Assembly (NCBI RefSeq): GCF_015330125.1
Contig: NZ_JADDXR010000002.1
Location: 4,228,685 to 4,292,684 of the forward strand
Source of the DNA: Zobellia nedashkovskayae
Lineage (GTDB): Bacteria > Bacteroidota > Bacteroidia > Flavobacteriales > Flavobacteriaceae
Direction of reading: 5' to 3'
DNA length: 64,000 nucleotides
The position numbers were made by a program, and so were the translations under genes. The notes under the pieces were generated by a model. It was not told where the DNA came from and did no database searches. It was given only the letters and a program-made list of their open reading frames with translations. Below, in pieces: positions 17,992 to 27,743 of the stretch. Every line of letters begins with the position of its first letter. Within the stretch, counting starts at the first letter, position 1.

Positions 17992-20520
17992 TTAGACAGA
18001 AATGGTCTTTTTAGGATCAATGGTTATTTCTATACCACTTATGGTTTTTTCCGTAGCTCCTTCACCTATAATAAGGGTGTACTTTCCTAATTCATAAACT
18101 GACGGCGTATACGTATTACCTTTAATCCGCATGACATGGACCAGCTCTTTGGTATCGTCATTAATAATTTTAAGTAATTGATTGGCCGATTTTACTTCCA
18201 ATTTAGGAAGATAACCTATTGGCCTTCGCCCATCATTATCCGATTGTTGAATCGTAAGTGGCCATCCTGGATAAGTGTTATTCTCTGACATGATATCAAG
18301 ATTAGCTAAAAACCGAAAAGCTTCCATTTTTATAGTTCTTTCTGTTGTGTCAAAAGTAACTATGCCATAACCTGAAGCCTTTTTCTGAGCTTTCTGGTAG
18401 CGATCAAATTCTTCTTCAAAGTCATCAGTAGGATTACCAACGGCATAGATATAGTTATCATTCCCGAATCCGTCACGGTAGCATCCTGTATTTGGTAAAC
18501 CATGCGCCGGTCTATCGGTAAAAGGCACGTTGACTGAATCTGGCTGTCCCCATCTTGGATATCCTGTAGAAATAGCGGGCGTACAGAACGTCCAACCTCC
18601 ATCTCTTGGCTCGTTAATACTGTATTGAACTACAAAAGGTAAATGCTGGTCTCCATTAATGTGAAAAGCACACGCCTTTCTTATCGTTTCAACTACTTTG
18701 TCTCTTCTAGATTTTGGCCATCCACCAGAATCAAGGTCTCCAAATAAAAATTCCTTCTCCGGTCCGTGGTGCGTACCCACATTAGAAAATAGCGTTTGAC
18801 TAAGCAATACTTTCATATTTACTCCTTCCCAATCCGCAACCCAATCGTTTAAAAACTCTAGTTGGCGTTGCCCCATAAAATTAAGGTCGGCAGATTCTAA
18901 CTCTCCTGGTTTTGCCGGCGAAGTCAAGTGATCTATTCTCCCCTCACCTGCTCTCACCATTTCAGGACCCGATTTAAAAAGGCGATCACTAACAACGGCA
19001 AAACTAACCTTACCATAAACCAAGTGCGTATACCACGTACTAATATTTGATTTCATTGGAGCCTGATCATATGCTTCTGGCATATGACCACATTGGGTCT
19101 TATTAACGACATTTACAAAATTTGGAGTTTGCACTAAACCTCCGTGAGCATCTCTCACTTTCTCCCATTCCTCAAAAGTAATTCCTTCTCCTCCTTCTCC
19201 CCATAGATTACCTTGATATACATCATGATCATCTGGCGTACAAATACAAGGTCTGTTTCTTAATACATCACCAAAAGCCCAACCAAACATATACCATTTA
19301 CCCAAATAGTTGAGAATGGCTTTATCTTCTGGTTGCCTCTTAATAGGATAACCTCCGTTAGCTTCATACAGCTGATCACCAGAAAAATAAAGTATATCAG
19401 GATTAGACTTATCTAGGTTCTCTACTAAGGGGCGATAGGGAAATCCCATGGCATGCTGACAAGTAAGTCCGCCAAAGGTTAAAGGTCTATCTAAAGGTTC
19501 TTTGCGAATAACTCCCTCATAAGTATGTCTTTCTTTATCTATGTTATAGCGTAAACGATATTTAATATCTTCTGAAGAATTCCAATCCTCAATGGAAAAA
19601 ACCGAGGTAAACGAAACTGGATCAATTTGAGATTTCTCATCTTTTATCCATTTTCCATTTCTTAAAAACTGTAATTCTACTTTTTGAGAATCTTTTACTC
19701 CTACTGGCGGAAGCTGTGCAGTAAGTTTCAATTTACCTTGTGATAAGGTATACATAGCCCATAAAATAGGTCCAAAACTATTGTCCGGTTTGTATTGGAC
19801 TTTTGAACCTGAAAATTCAATATCTTCCCACCAAAAGGTACTTTCTCCTTTTTCACTGCCCTTATTCTCCAGAGCAACAAGTCCATCTAGATTCCCTTTT
19901 ACAGTATTCTTTAATGTTATATTTTTTCCTGCTGCATCAGTCGCTTTAAGTTCAAGCTGTGTTTCTCCTCCCTTATTATGCCCTTTTAACTGAAGTGAAA
20001 TATTTCCAAAGTCAAATCCGCTAGGTAGCGCTTCTGTCTTCTTATCAATATAAATATCTCCTTCCAGATTTACGCCTACGGAAATACCTTTACCAAAGTA
20101 ACAAGCTGCTTTAACGCTGTTGGGATCTGTGTAATCTTTTATTCCAACGGAAAAACCAACACCTCCCTTTTTACCTTTGTCCTCAAGTAACCCCAGATTT
20201 CCTGTAAACTCAAAGTCTCCTTGGTTCTCCCCTAGTACATGAGTTAATATGTGAAGCCTTGATTGCTTCTCTACACCTGAAAATTCAAGTCGGTTATTTT
20301 TAATTTCCCAGTCCTCCATGGGTACGGCCCAAAAGGAACTTCCTATCCACACCCTTTCGTTATACTTTTTGAAGTCTGCCTTAAATGGTGAATTGACCAA
20401 ATCTGATGTAGCTAAGTTTGTAAACACCATTTCTTTTGCAAGAATGGGGTTAAAAGGACTTGCCAGCATGGGCACGGCAAGTCCTAAGTTTTGTATAAAT
20501 TTTCTTCGTTTGATTGTCAT
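17992..20520 (-). CDS. PhoD-like metallophosphatase with N-terminal beta domain, Tat-exported
   Basis: An 842-residue protein starting with a twin-arginine leader (RRKFIQNLG). Roughly residues 45-245 form a beta-rich region with a laminin-G/concanavalin look (WWEDIEFSG near its end). The C-terminal half is a PhoD-type phosphatase with metal-site motifs FSGDQLYE, PDDHDVYQGN and HINGDQHLP. PhoD enzymes hydrolyse phosphomono- or diesters. The gene is packed between SusD (3-base gap) and the sulfatase (54 bases), so the phosphatase probably acts on the ligand imported by this SusCD pair. A phosphate-bearing or lipid-like polymer is possible (inference). Family confidence is good; substrate unknown. 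Confidence 0.82.
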   Translation of the reverse strand: MTIKRRKFIQNLGLAVPMLASPFNPILAKEMVFTNLATSDLVNSPFKADFKKYNERVWIGSSFWAVPMEDWEIKNNRLEFSGVEKQSRLHILTHVLGENQGDFEFTGNLGLLEDKGKKGGVGFSVGIKDYTDPNSVKAACYFGKGISVGVNLEGDIYIDKKTEALPSGFDFGNISLQLKGHNKGGETQLELKATDAAGKNITLKNTVKGNLDGLVALENKGSEKGESTFWWEDIEFSGSKVQYKPDNSFGPILWAMYTLSQGKLKLTAQLPPVGVKDSQKVELQFLRNGKWIKDEKSQIDPVSFTSVFSIEDWNSSEDIKYRLRYNIDKERHTYEGVIRKEPLDRPLTFGGLTCQHAMGFPYRPLVENLDKSNPDILYFSGDQLYEANGGYPIKRQPEDKAILNYLGKWYMFGWAFGDVLRNRPCICTPDDHDVYQGNLWGEGGEGITFEEWEKVRDAHGGLVQTPNFVNVVNKTQCGHMPEAYDQAPMKSNISTWYTHLVYGKVSFAVVSDRLFKSGPEMVRAGEGRIDHLTSPAKPGELESADLNFMGQRQLEFLNDWVADWEGVNMKVLLSQTLFSNVGTHHGPEKEFLFGDLDSGGWPKSRRDKVVETIRKACAFHINGDQHLPFVVQYSINEPRDGGWTFCTPAISTGYPRWGQPDSVNVPFTDRPAHGLPNTGCYRDGFGNDNYIYAVGNPTDDFEEEFDRYQKAQKKASGYGIVTFDTTERTIKMEAFRFLANLDIMSENNTYPGWPLTIQQSDNDGRRPIGYLPKLEVKSANQLLKIINDDTKELVHVMRIKGNTYTPSVYELGKYTLIIGEGATEKTISGIEITIDPKKTISV

Positions 20521-20523
20521 TAG

Positions 20524-22194
20524 CTAGTTCCCCAATTTTGGATTAACATTCACCTCAGATTCTGGAATAGGCCAAACATCATCAACCCCTTTTCTAAAAT
20601 TCTTTGTGGTAACGTACCAACGCGACTGTGGGTCTATTTTCTTAGAAGTAGTTGGATATAAAGTGGAATTAGGAAAAGGAGCTCCCCAGAAATCACCAAC
20701 CAAAACCTCGTCACCAATATCCCATCTAATGATGTCCCAAAGACGTTGACCTTCAAATGCTAATTCAATTCTTCTTTCATTTCTAAGAATAGGACGAAGC
20801 GTTGCTGCATCTGTTTCCGTTATTGGAGGCAATCCAACCGAAGCTCTTCCTCGTACCGCATTAATGGTCTCATCTAACAATTGCTGTGTAATAGGGTTCC
20901 CCGCTTCAAGTTCAGCTTCTAAATAACTCAATAGAACTTCGGCATATCTAATAATTGGAACGTTTCCGCCGTAATCAGATTTTAAATTTCCACTAAAAGA
21001 TTCATCAAAAAACTTTCGTAATCCATACCCTGTTCTAGTTGCCTGCTTGGAATATGTTAACTGATCTAAAGATTCTGTACTATCCGGGTTGCAATCATAG
21101 ATTTTATCTCCAAAAGAAGAACCATCCCAAAGTAGGTTGTATCTAAACCTTGGGTCTCTATTAGCCCCCATATCTGCATAATCAAACTTAGGATCATCAT
21201 ATGATAATGAAGTACCATCGTCAAAACCATAAGCATCTGCCAAACTTCCCAATGGGTTTACAATATGCCAACCAGAAGCTACTGCGGGATACGCATGTTG
21301 TGGTAAAGAATTTCCTGCTTGACCTCCAAAATATTGAGTGCCAAAGATATTTTCACTGCTAGCTTCATTAACAGGTGTAAAAAGGGAAGCATAATCAGGG
21401 TCAATGATATTCTCGCCCATATCCATAATTTCCTTGTACACTTTAGAAGCTTCTGCAAAATTCTCCTCTCCCAAATACATTCTACCTAAAAAAGCAAGAG
21501 CAGCTTGCTTGCTAGCCCTACCCGCTTCAGAACCGGATATTTGACCAAATGAAGGTAAATCTTCCGCTGAAGCTTTAAGCTCACTAATTATAAACGAAAC
21601 CAATTCTGCTTTTGATGCCTTATCTACATTATTAGCCTCATCAGGCGTTAAGGTAGTTGTAACCAAAGGAGCACTTCCCCAAAACTGAGAAATATAAAAA
21701 TAAGTGGAGGCACGAAGAAAACGAACCTCGGCAGCCATTCTATCAATTTTTGCCTGTTCCATTTCTACATTACCAATATTCTCCAAAAAGTCATTACAAA
21801 TAGCTATTCGCTTGTAAGAACCTTTCCAATAGCCGTTTATGACATTGTTGTTTGGCAATAGCGTTCCATCCGTTAAACGATTCTGAGTAGAATTATCTCC
21901 TCTACGATCATACGCGTTATCCGTGGCGAATTCCATAAAAACAATACCGCAATAGGTCCACCAATCAGAAGGTACTACTTGCGTACCATATTCAATTGCA
22001 CCACGGTAAGCACCGGTTAAAGCAATATTTGCATTGGACTCTGATGTCCAAAAATTATCTTTAGCAAAGGCATTGCTAGGAAATTGCTCCAATTCTTTAT
22101 CGCAGCCAATAAACAAAACCAACGTCATGCTTAAAACAATTAACCTAGAAAAGGAAGGTACGCGACTTATATATGTATATAAAAAATTTGTCAT
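20524..22194 (-). CDS. SusD/RagB outer-membrane nutrient-binding lipoprotein (locus 1)
   Basis: A 556-residue SusD-family protein. The leader ends LFIGC (Cys31), anchoring it to the outer membrane. The TPR-like fold shows family landmarks: GAYRGAIEYG near residue 57, AEVRFLRASTYFYISQFWG (134-152), and C-terminal RNERRIELAFEGQRLWDIIRW. It forms the lid over the SusC channel and binds the glycan. The start lies three bases after the susC stop. The leader before the hydrophobic stretch is unusually long, but the next Met would leave too short a leader, so I keep this start. Confidence 0.92.
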   Translation of the reverse strand: MTNFLYTYISRVPSFSRLIVLSMTLVLFIGCDKELEQFPSNAFAKDNFWTSESNANIALTGAYRGAIEYGTQVVPSDWWTYCGIVFMEFATDNAYDRRGDNSTQNRLTDGTLLPNNNVINGYWKGSYKRIAICNDFLENIGNVEMEQAKIDRMAAEVRFLRASTYFYISQFWGSAPLVTTTLTPDEANNVDKASKAELVSFIISELKASAEDLPSFGQISGSEAGRASKQAALAFLGRMYLGEENFAEASKVYKEIMDMGENIIDPDYASLFTPVNEASSENIFGTQYFGGQAGNSLPQHAYPAVASGWHIVNPLGSLADAYGFDDGTSLSYDDPKFDYADMGANRDPRFRYNLLWDGSSFGDKIYDCNPDSTESLDQLTYSKQATRTGYGLRKFFDESFSGNLKSDYGGNVPIIRYAEVLLSYLEAELEAGNPITQQLLDETINAVRGRASVGLPPITETDAATLRPILRNERRIELAFEGQRLWDIIRWDIGDEVLVGDFWGAPFPNSTLYPTTSKKIDPQSRWYVTTKNFRKGVDDVWPIPESEVNVNPKLGN

Positions 22195-22197
22195 GTT

Positions 22198-25100
22198 CTA
22201 AAATTTTAAATTTAAACCAAAGGTGTACGTAGTTAAAATAGGATAGTATCCACCAGAAGAATTAATTTCAGGATCCCATCCATCTCTATAAGAGTTGAAA
22301 GAATGTAAATTCTCTGCTCCTATATACATCCTTAGGTTATCTATGCCTATCAAATCAGTTAAAGAATCAGGAAAATTATATCCTAACTGTACGTTTTTAA
22401 CTCTTAAATAACCTGCGTTAATTACCCAGTAATCTGATGTAGCCGTGTTTGGCGAGCCACTATTAGTCAATACTTCCAACCTTGGGTAACCAGGATTACG
22501 TACGGGATTATTAGCATCAAAACGACCATCCATTTGCCATTTTTGAATATTTCCCAAGTTGAAAAAAGCATAACCGGCATAATTATCCAACATACCTTTT
22601 ACACCGCTCACCCCCTGTAGGAACAAAGAAAAATCGAAGTTTTTATAATTTAAGTTGATGTTAGCCCCGTAGGTGTATTTTGGAATTCTACTCCCTAGAT
22701 AAGTCCTATCATAAGTAGGATCTACAATTCCATCAGGTACACCATCTGGACCGCTAATATCCTTATACCTAAAATCCCCTGCTTGAGAAGTAGGATTTAC
22801 AGCACTTTGATCTGGCCAGCTAGAAGTTTCTGCATCATTTAAGAACACACCATCTGTTTTATAACCATAGTACATCTGCATTGGATAACCTATAAAAAGG
22901 TCTGAACCGTTACCTACAAAGCCATTTGGTTGCTCTACATTACCTAAACCTAGAGTTACCACTTCATTGTTTATTACGGAAAAGTTTCCATTAATGGAAT
23001 AGCTAAAATCACCTTTGCTGCCTCTATGTCCTAAATCGAATTCCCAACCTGTATTCTTAACTGCCCCTGTATTAGTTTCACTTATACCTACACCAAGCAC
23101 GGAAGACACACTAGATGATGGTTTAAAGAGTACATCTGTAGTATTCCTTCTAAAATAGGTCGCGTTAAAAGTTACCTTTCCATCAAAAAGTCCCGTTTCA
23201 ATACCTATATCGGTAGTTTCTGTTGACTCCCATTTAATATTCGCATCACGGTAATTAGAGTATGCAGCTCCTGTAGATAATCCGCCACCCAAAGCGTAAT
23301 CACGCCCTGAAGCCAATACAGTTTGATACGGGTAGTTACCAATGTTCTGGTTACCTAAAATACCCCAAGAAGCTTTGAACTTTAAATTTGACAACCAATT
23401 AACATCTTCCAAGAAAGTTTCTTGAGAAGCTCTCCAACCTACCGCGGCGGCAGGAAAAACAGCATACTTATTGTTTTTAGGAAATCTTGACGAACCATCA
23501 TAACGAAGTGTGGCTTCAAAAAGATAACGTTCATCAAAACTATATTTTAACCTAGAAAAGAAAGATTGTAAAGCCCATTCAGAATCAAAACCCGCAGACT
23601 GTTGGTTCTCCGCACTCCCTAAATCTAATACCGTATAATCGTTACTTGCAAAATCTTGACGGTATCCATTGAAAAACGAAAATTCTTCATTTTCAAAAGA
23701 GTATCCTCCTAAAAGACTAAAGTCATGAACACCAACTTCCTTAGACCACTCTCCTGTAAATTGCAGTGTTTTGTAAATCTCTTTATTACTATACTGATTT
23801 AAATATGATTGGCCGAGGTAAATTTCCTCATTAAGACGTTGCGATGCATAGTAAGAACGTTCCTCGTTCAAAGTAAAGTTATATCCACCTATTGCAGAAA
23901 ATGTTAAATCATCGGTAGGCTTATAATCCAACTTTACATTTACACCTGCCTTTGTTTTTGGATTTTCTAAATAAGATTCAGAAGCCAACCAAGCTACAGG
24001 AGTTCCACCGCTCTCAGGTCCAATACCAAAATTACCTTGAGAATCTTGCCCTAAAACTACGGCAGGATATCTTACGGCATTAGACACTAAATCTCCAACA
24101 AAACTTCCAGCGTTATTAGCGGCATCGGTTGCTCTATTTGCTTCACTTCTATAGCCCTGTCCTTTGTTCCCAGTTACCTGTGGCTCTTCTCTCTTTTCTA
24201 CAGAACCAAAGAACCGTGTATTCAAATTGAACTTGTCACCAAGTTTGTTGGTAAGATTCATTCGGAAATTGTACCTGCTAAAACTGTTTTTTGGAACAAT
24301 ACCGTCCTGCTCTAAAATACCTACAGAAACATAATACTTGTTCTTTTCATCGCCTCCACTAAGAGTTAACGTGTGCGATGTCTGTACACCATTCTTCGAA
24401 AATAAATCATCTAAGAATTTAGTGTTCGGGTAATTATCCAAATCACTTTCTGACTTGTATTTTGAAATGTCATCTGCAGAAAAACTATTACTACCAGAAG
24501 CTATATTGTACATCTCCGCATATTCCCAAGAGTTTACAAATTCAGGAAGTTCCGTTGCTGCATTAAAACCTACGTAGCTATTATAATTGATAGAAAACTT
24601 ATTATCAGCACCATTTTTTGTAGTTATTAAAATTACCCCGTTTGCAGAACGTGCTCCATAAATAGCAGCTGAAGAGGCATCTTTTAATACTGAAATAGAT
24701 TTAATATCATCCGGATTTATATCGTTCATGCTACCGGCAATACCATCAATCAAGACCAATGCGTCTGGTGTTGCTCCAAAAGAGCCAACCCCTCTTACAC
24801 TAATATTTCCTCCGCTTTGACCCGGTCTACCAGACCTTTGTACAACTGTAACCCCTGGCATTTGCCCTGTAATGGCTTGTGAAACTTGAGTAACAGGTCT
24901 ATTTTCTATGTCTTTGGAAGACACCTGAGAAACGGAACCAATTACGTTCACCTTCTTTTGAGTACCAAAACCAACCACAACTACTTCTTCCAAGCCTGCG
25001 GCACTTTCTACCAATTTTATAGTTAAAGTAGTTTGTCCATCAACCGGAATTTCTTTGGTGGCAAAACCAATATAGGAAACCACCAAAATAGCATCATCAG

Positions 25101-25638
25101 AACTAGGCTCTAGACTAAAATTACCATCAAAATCTGCGGTAACCCCATTTGTCGTTCCTTTTTCCACAACATTGGCGCCTGCAAGAGGCACTCCCATTTC
25201 ATCGGTAATGACACCTGTTACATACTGTTGATCTTCAACCAAATTATCTAATACAATTGTTTCAATTGGCACTTTATAAGAAGGGTCATTCTTTAGAACA
25301 ATCTGGTTTTTCAATAAGGTGTACGTAACACTATTACCAAATACCATTTTTAAAACTTCTTTTATAGGGCGTTTCTCTACACTGAGAGTCACCCTTTTAG
25401 CTACGTTTAGCTTTCCCGATTTATAAAAAAACCGGAACTGGCTTTGCGCTTCTATTTTTTTAAGTACACTTTCAATTGTCTCGTTATTGGCCTCTATAGA
25501 AACCTTCTTGTTTTGCGCGTATGAATTCGCATGAAGATTGAACAAGGCAAAAGCAAACATTAGAATGGAGATTTTCACTGTGCGATTCTTGTTAAGAATG
25601 TTTTTCAATAGAATGAAAAACAATGGTTTTTTTTCCAT
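22198..25638 (-). CDS. SusC/RagA TonB-dependent transporter with STN signalling domain (locus 1)
   Basis: A 1146-residue outer-membrane transporter. After the signal peptide (cut near SYAQ, residue 41) comes an STN domain (about 45-116). A carboxypeptidase-regulatory-like beta sandwich follows (about 139-212). The SusC signature LEEVVVVGFGTQKK (216-229) and plug come next, and then a long beta barrel ending in an aromatic residue (NLKF). The STN domain is the periplasmic arm that contacts FecR-type anti-sigma factors, and exactly such a gene lies upstream. Import of a glycan fragment is thus coupled to induction of the operon. The 103-base leader holds a strong hairpin (25689-25722). Confidence 0.94.
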   Translation of the reverse strand: MEKKPLFFILLKNILNKNRTVKISILMFAFALFNLHANSYAQNKKVSIEANNETIESVLKKIEAQSQFRFFYKSGKLNVAKRVTLSVEKRPIKEVLKMVFGNSVTYTLLKNQIVLKNDPSYKVPIETIVLDNLVEDQQYVTGVITDEMGVPLAGANVVEKGTTNGVTADFDGNFSLEPSSDDAILVVSYIGFATKEIPVDGQTTLTIKLVESAAGLEEVVVVGFGTQKKVNVIGSVSQVSSKDIENRPVTQVSQAITGQMPGVTVVQRSGRPGQSGGNISVRGVGSFGATPDALVLIDGIAGSMNDINPDDIKSISVLKDASSAAIYGARSANGVILITTKNGADNKFSINYNSYVGFNAATELPEFVNSWEYAEMYNIASGSNSFSADDISKYKSESDLDNYPNTKFLDDLFSKNGVQTSHTLTLSGGDEKNKYYVSVGILEQDGIVPKNSFSRYNFRMNLTNKLGDKFNLNTRFFGSVEKREEPQVTGNKGQGYRSEANRATDAANNAGSFVGDLVSNAVRYPAVVLGQDSQGNFGIGPESGGTPVAWLASESYLENPKTKAGVNVKLDYKPTDDLTFSAIGGYNFTLNEERSYYASQRLNEEIYLGQSYLNQYSNKEIYKTLQFTGEWSKEVGVHDFSLLGGYSFENEEFSFFNGYRQDFASNDYTVLDLGSAENQQSAGFDSEWALQSFFSRLKYSFDERYLFEATLRYDGSSRFPKNNKYAVFPAAAVGWRASQETFLEDVNWLSNLKFKASWGILGNQNIGNYPYQTVLASGRDYALGGGLSTGAAYSNYRDANIKWESTETTDIGIETGLFDGKVTFNATYFRRNTTDVLFKPSSSVSSVLGVGISETNTGAVKNTGWEFDLGHRGSKGDFSYSINGNFSVINNEVVTLGLGNVEQPNGFVGNGSDLFIGYPMQMYYGYKTDGVFLNDAETSSWPDQSAVNPTSQAGDFRYKDISGPDGVPDGIVDPTYDRTYLGSRIPKYTYGANINLNYKNFDFSLFLQGVSGVKGMLDNYAGYAFFNLGNIQKWQMDGRFDANNPVRNPGYPRLEVLTNSGSPNTATSDYWVINAGYLRVKNVQLGYNFPDSLTDLIGIDNLRMYIGAENLHSFNSYRDGWDPEINSSGGYYPILTTYTFGLNLKF

Positions 25639-25688
25639 ATTTTTAAAGGATTTTGATTTGTTATTACTAGGATTGAAATCACTATTTG

Positions 25689-25722
25689 TCGGGGGACGTT
25701 GCCGCGTTCCCCGATTTTTTTT
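25689..25722 (+). terminator. intrinsic terminator facing antisense to susC/fecR
   Basis: On the plus strand a 10-bp stem (25689-25698 with 25705-25714, one G-T wobble, loop TTGCCG) is followed directly by eight T. On the minus strand, which carries susC and fecR, the wobble becomes an A-C mismatch and no T run follows. The signal is therefore built to stop plus-strand, antisense transcription in the fecR-susC gap. Confidence 0.75.
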
Positions 25723-25741
25723 GGCTTTAAGTCACATAAGT

Positions 25742-26869
25742 TTATGTTGGTTTTTTAATTCGTATTTGGTTATTGGTTATCTCGTAATCAAACTCAGCAC
25801 TCTCCTTAAAAGTGTCAAGTAAATCTTCTATAGTTTCATTTTTAAAAGCCCCTCTAAACCGAATCGATTCTAATTCTGTATATCCATTTTCAATTCGGAC
25901 TCCGTAGCGACGCTCTATCTTCTTTACAATATTTTCAAAAGGCTCATTGTTAAAAGTTAAATCCCCATTTCGCCAGTTCAAGTAATCGTTTATTTCTACC
26001 TCACTTATTACCAAAGCATCTTCCTGCATTGCTGCTTTTTGACCTGGTTTTAGAATGCTTAAGCTATCACTCACGTGGCCAGCACGCTTGTCACTAATAG
26101 CAACACTACCTTCTGCAAGTACCGCATAGGTTTCTTCTCCGGTATAACAGCTAACATTAAAATGAGTACCTAGAACCTGAACATCAACATCCTTGGCTAC
26201 CACAGTAAATTTATGCTCAGGGTCTTTGGCCACTTCAAAATAAGCCTCACCTTTTAAAAATACTTTTCGGTCTTCGCCTTTAATAAAACTTACTGGGTAT
26301 TTTAAAGAGGTATCTGCATTAAGGTGCACAAGTGTGCCATCAGAAAGTTTCAATTCAAAAGTTTTTCCTTTAGGAATGATAATCTCATTATAGACCAACT
26401 CGGTAGTTGCCTTACCGTGATAGACCATTTGGTCATTGGATTGGGATGCCAAAATATTTCCGTGTGCATCAGTTATAGATTCTCCTCCACCAACTATGAT
26501 TTTTCTTTCGCGGTTATCTCCTGTCTTTAAAACAATAGCATTATCCTCAATAATTAAGTGGCCCTTTTCACTACCATCTTTCAATAGATAATTAAAAACT
26601 ATGGCAAGCCCCACTAAACCAATAAAAATGGCCGCGTACTTTAATATAAAACCGTTGAAGTTATTTTTCTTTGATTGCGGAGCCTTAGTTTTATTCGTGA
26701 TTTTCTGCCAAACCTCTTCTTTTGCTTCACTATCAAATCTAAAATCTGATGCTGAGATACGCTCTCCTTGATATGATTCAAGAAAACGCTCCATTAAATC
26801 TCTTTCTTCCTGAGAACACTCATTGTTCACATATTTCTTAAAGAGTTTTTTTGCTTTTTTTTCGTTCAT
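25742..26869 (-). CDS. FecR family anti-sigma factor (locus 1)
   Basis: A 375-residue inner-membrane regulator. The N-terminal cytoplasmic part (1-70) binds the sigma factor. One membrane helix spans about 77-96. The periplasmic FecR domain contains FELKLSDGTLVHLNADTSLKYP and GEAYFEVAKD. A C-terminal region (about 300-375) resembles an STN-like fold, FENIVKKIERRYGV, typical of Bacteroidota FecR. It senses ligand-loaded SusC through the STN domain and releases the ECF sigma. It lies between the sigma gene (188-base gap) and susC (103-base gap). Confidence 0.93.
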   Translation of the reverse strand: MNEKKAKKLFKKYVNNECSQEERDLMERFLESYQGERISASDFRFDSEAKEEVWQKITNKTKAPQSKKNNFNGFILKYAAIFIGLVGLAIVFNYLLKDGSEKGHLIIEDNAIVLKTGDNRERKIIVGGGESITDAHGNILASQSNDQMVYHGKATTELVYNEIIIPKGKTFELKLSDGTLVHLNADTSLKYPVSFIKGEDRKVFLKGEAYFEVAKDPEHKFTVVAKDVDVQVLGTHFNVSCYTGEETYAVLAEGSVAISDKRAGHVSDSLSILKPGQKAAMQEDALVISEVEINDYLNWRNGDLTFNNEPFENIVKKIERRYGVRIENGYTELESIRFRGAFKNETIEDLLDTFKESAEFDYEITNNQIRIKKPT

Positions 26870-26871
26870 TT

Positions 26872-26902
26872 ATATCACAATTAGAAAACGATATCACAAT
26901 TA
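26872..26902. repeat. 12-bp direct repeat just upstream of fecR
   Basis: ATATCACAATTA occurs at 26872-26883 and 26891-26902, a 19-base period, beginning three bases before the fecR start codon on its upstream side. It could be a regulator site or part of the leader RNA. No function is known to me. Confidence 0.5.
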
Positions 26903-27057
26903 AGTACCCAAACTAATGCGATGGTACACGTTAGAAGTGTATTATTTTTTAAAATCGATAAAATAAAAACGAAAAAATTGAGGAATACACATTGTATGTG
27001 TAGCCAAATAGAGTGTTAAAACCCTAATAAATAGGAGTTATACGCTAATTATGATAG

Positions 27058-27627
27058 CTAATGAAGGAGAATAAGAGAAATAATAACAGCTTCTTCTAAC
27101 TGAAGATTGTTTCGTAAAAATGCTAATGCTTTTGATATTTGGTTTTTTACCGCCTGTACGGATATCTCAAGTTCTTCCGCGATTTCTTTATTCGATTTAT
27201 GGTCATACCTACTTAATACAAAAATATGACGACACCTTTTAGGCAATTTGGCGACCTGGTCACGAATAATCTGATCAAGTTCAGAATATTCCAATTTCTG
27301 TGAGACATTCATTGAAACATCTATTATATTCAACCTTGTCAAATCCTCAGTTGAAAACTTGTTGTTTCTAAAATGATTGAATATCTGAAATTTTACCGCT
27401 TGAAAGAGATACGGTTTTAGAGAAGATATGTTACTAGTTTTTCTTTTTGCCCAAAGCGATATAAAAACCTCCTGAATAATGTCTTCACAAATTACCTTGT
27501 CCTTTATAATGTTATGAGCGTAGATAAACAGAACTTTAGAGTATTTCTCATAAACAGCCTTGAAAGAAGAATTATCATCTTCCTTCATACCTTCTAAGAG
27601 CTTAATATCTTCAGTTATCATTTTCAT
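27058..27627 (-). CDS. ECF-type RNA polymerase sigma factor (locus 1)
   Basis: A 189-residue sigma-70 factor of the ECF group, Bacteroidota FecI-like branch. Region 2 spans about 20-90 (FKAVYEKYSKVLFIYAHNII, then CEDIIQEVFISLWAKR). Region 4 spans about 130-180, with the helix-turn-helix HKSNKEIAEELEISVQAVKNQISKA. It should direct transcription of the downstream susC-susD-phosphatase-sulfatase genes once released from FecR. Met3 is an alternative start. No clear housekeeping promoter is visible upstream. Confidence 0.93.
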   Translation of the reverse strand: MKMITEDIKLLEGMKEDDNSSFKAVYEKYSKVLFIYAHNIIKDKVICEDIIQEVFISLWAKRKTSNISSLKPYLFQAVKFQIFNHFRNNKFSTEDLTRLNIIDVSMNVSQKLEYSELDQIIRDQVAKLPKRCRHIFVLSRYDHKSNKEIAEELEISVQAVKNQISKALAFLRNNLQLEEAVIISLILLH

Positions 27628-27743
27628 CCCATGGGTAACAAGATGCTAAATCTATAAAAAATAGATCGAATATTACGATAACAGTAAAAAGAACACTTAT
27701 TTTTAATTAAATACCTTATGATTTCAACTAAAAACAATACTCC

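Noticed and set aside
25734-25747. ACATAA-GT-TTATGT inverted repeat at the fecR stop codon
   Set aside because: Short, AT-rich and overlapping coding sequence; not enough to call a site.
25538-25822. 94-codon plus-strand frame across the susC start and fecR end
   Set aside because: It runs through the plus-strand terminator at 25689-25722 and has no protein-like pattern. Any plus-strand RNA here is more likely non-coding.
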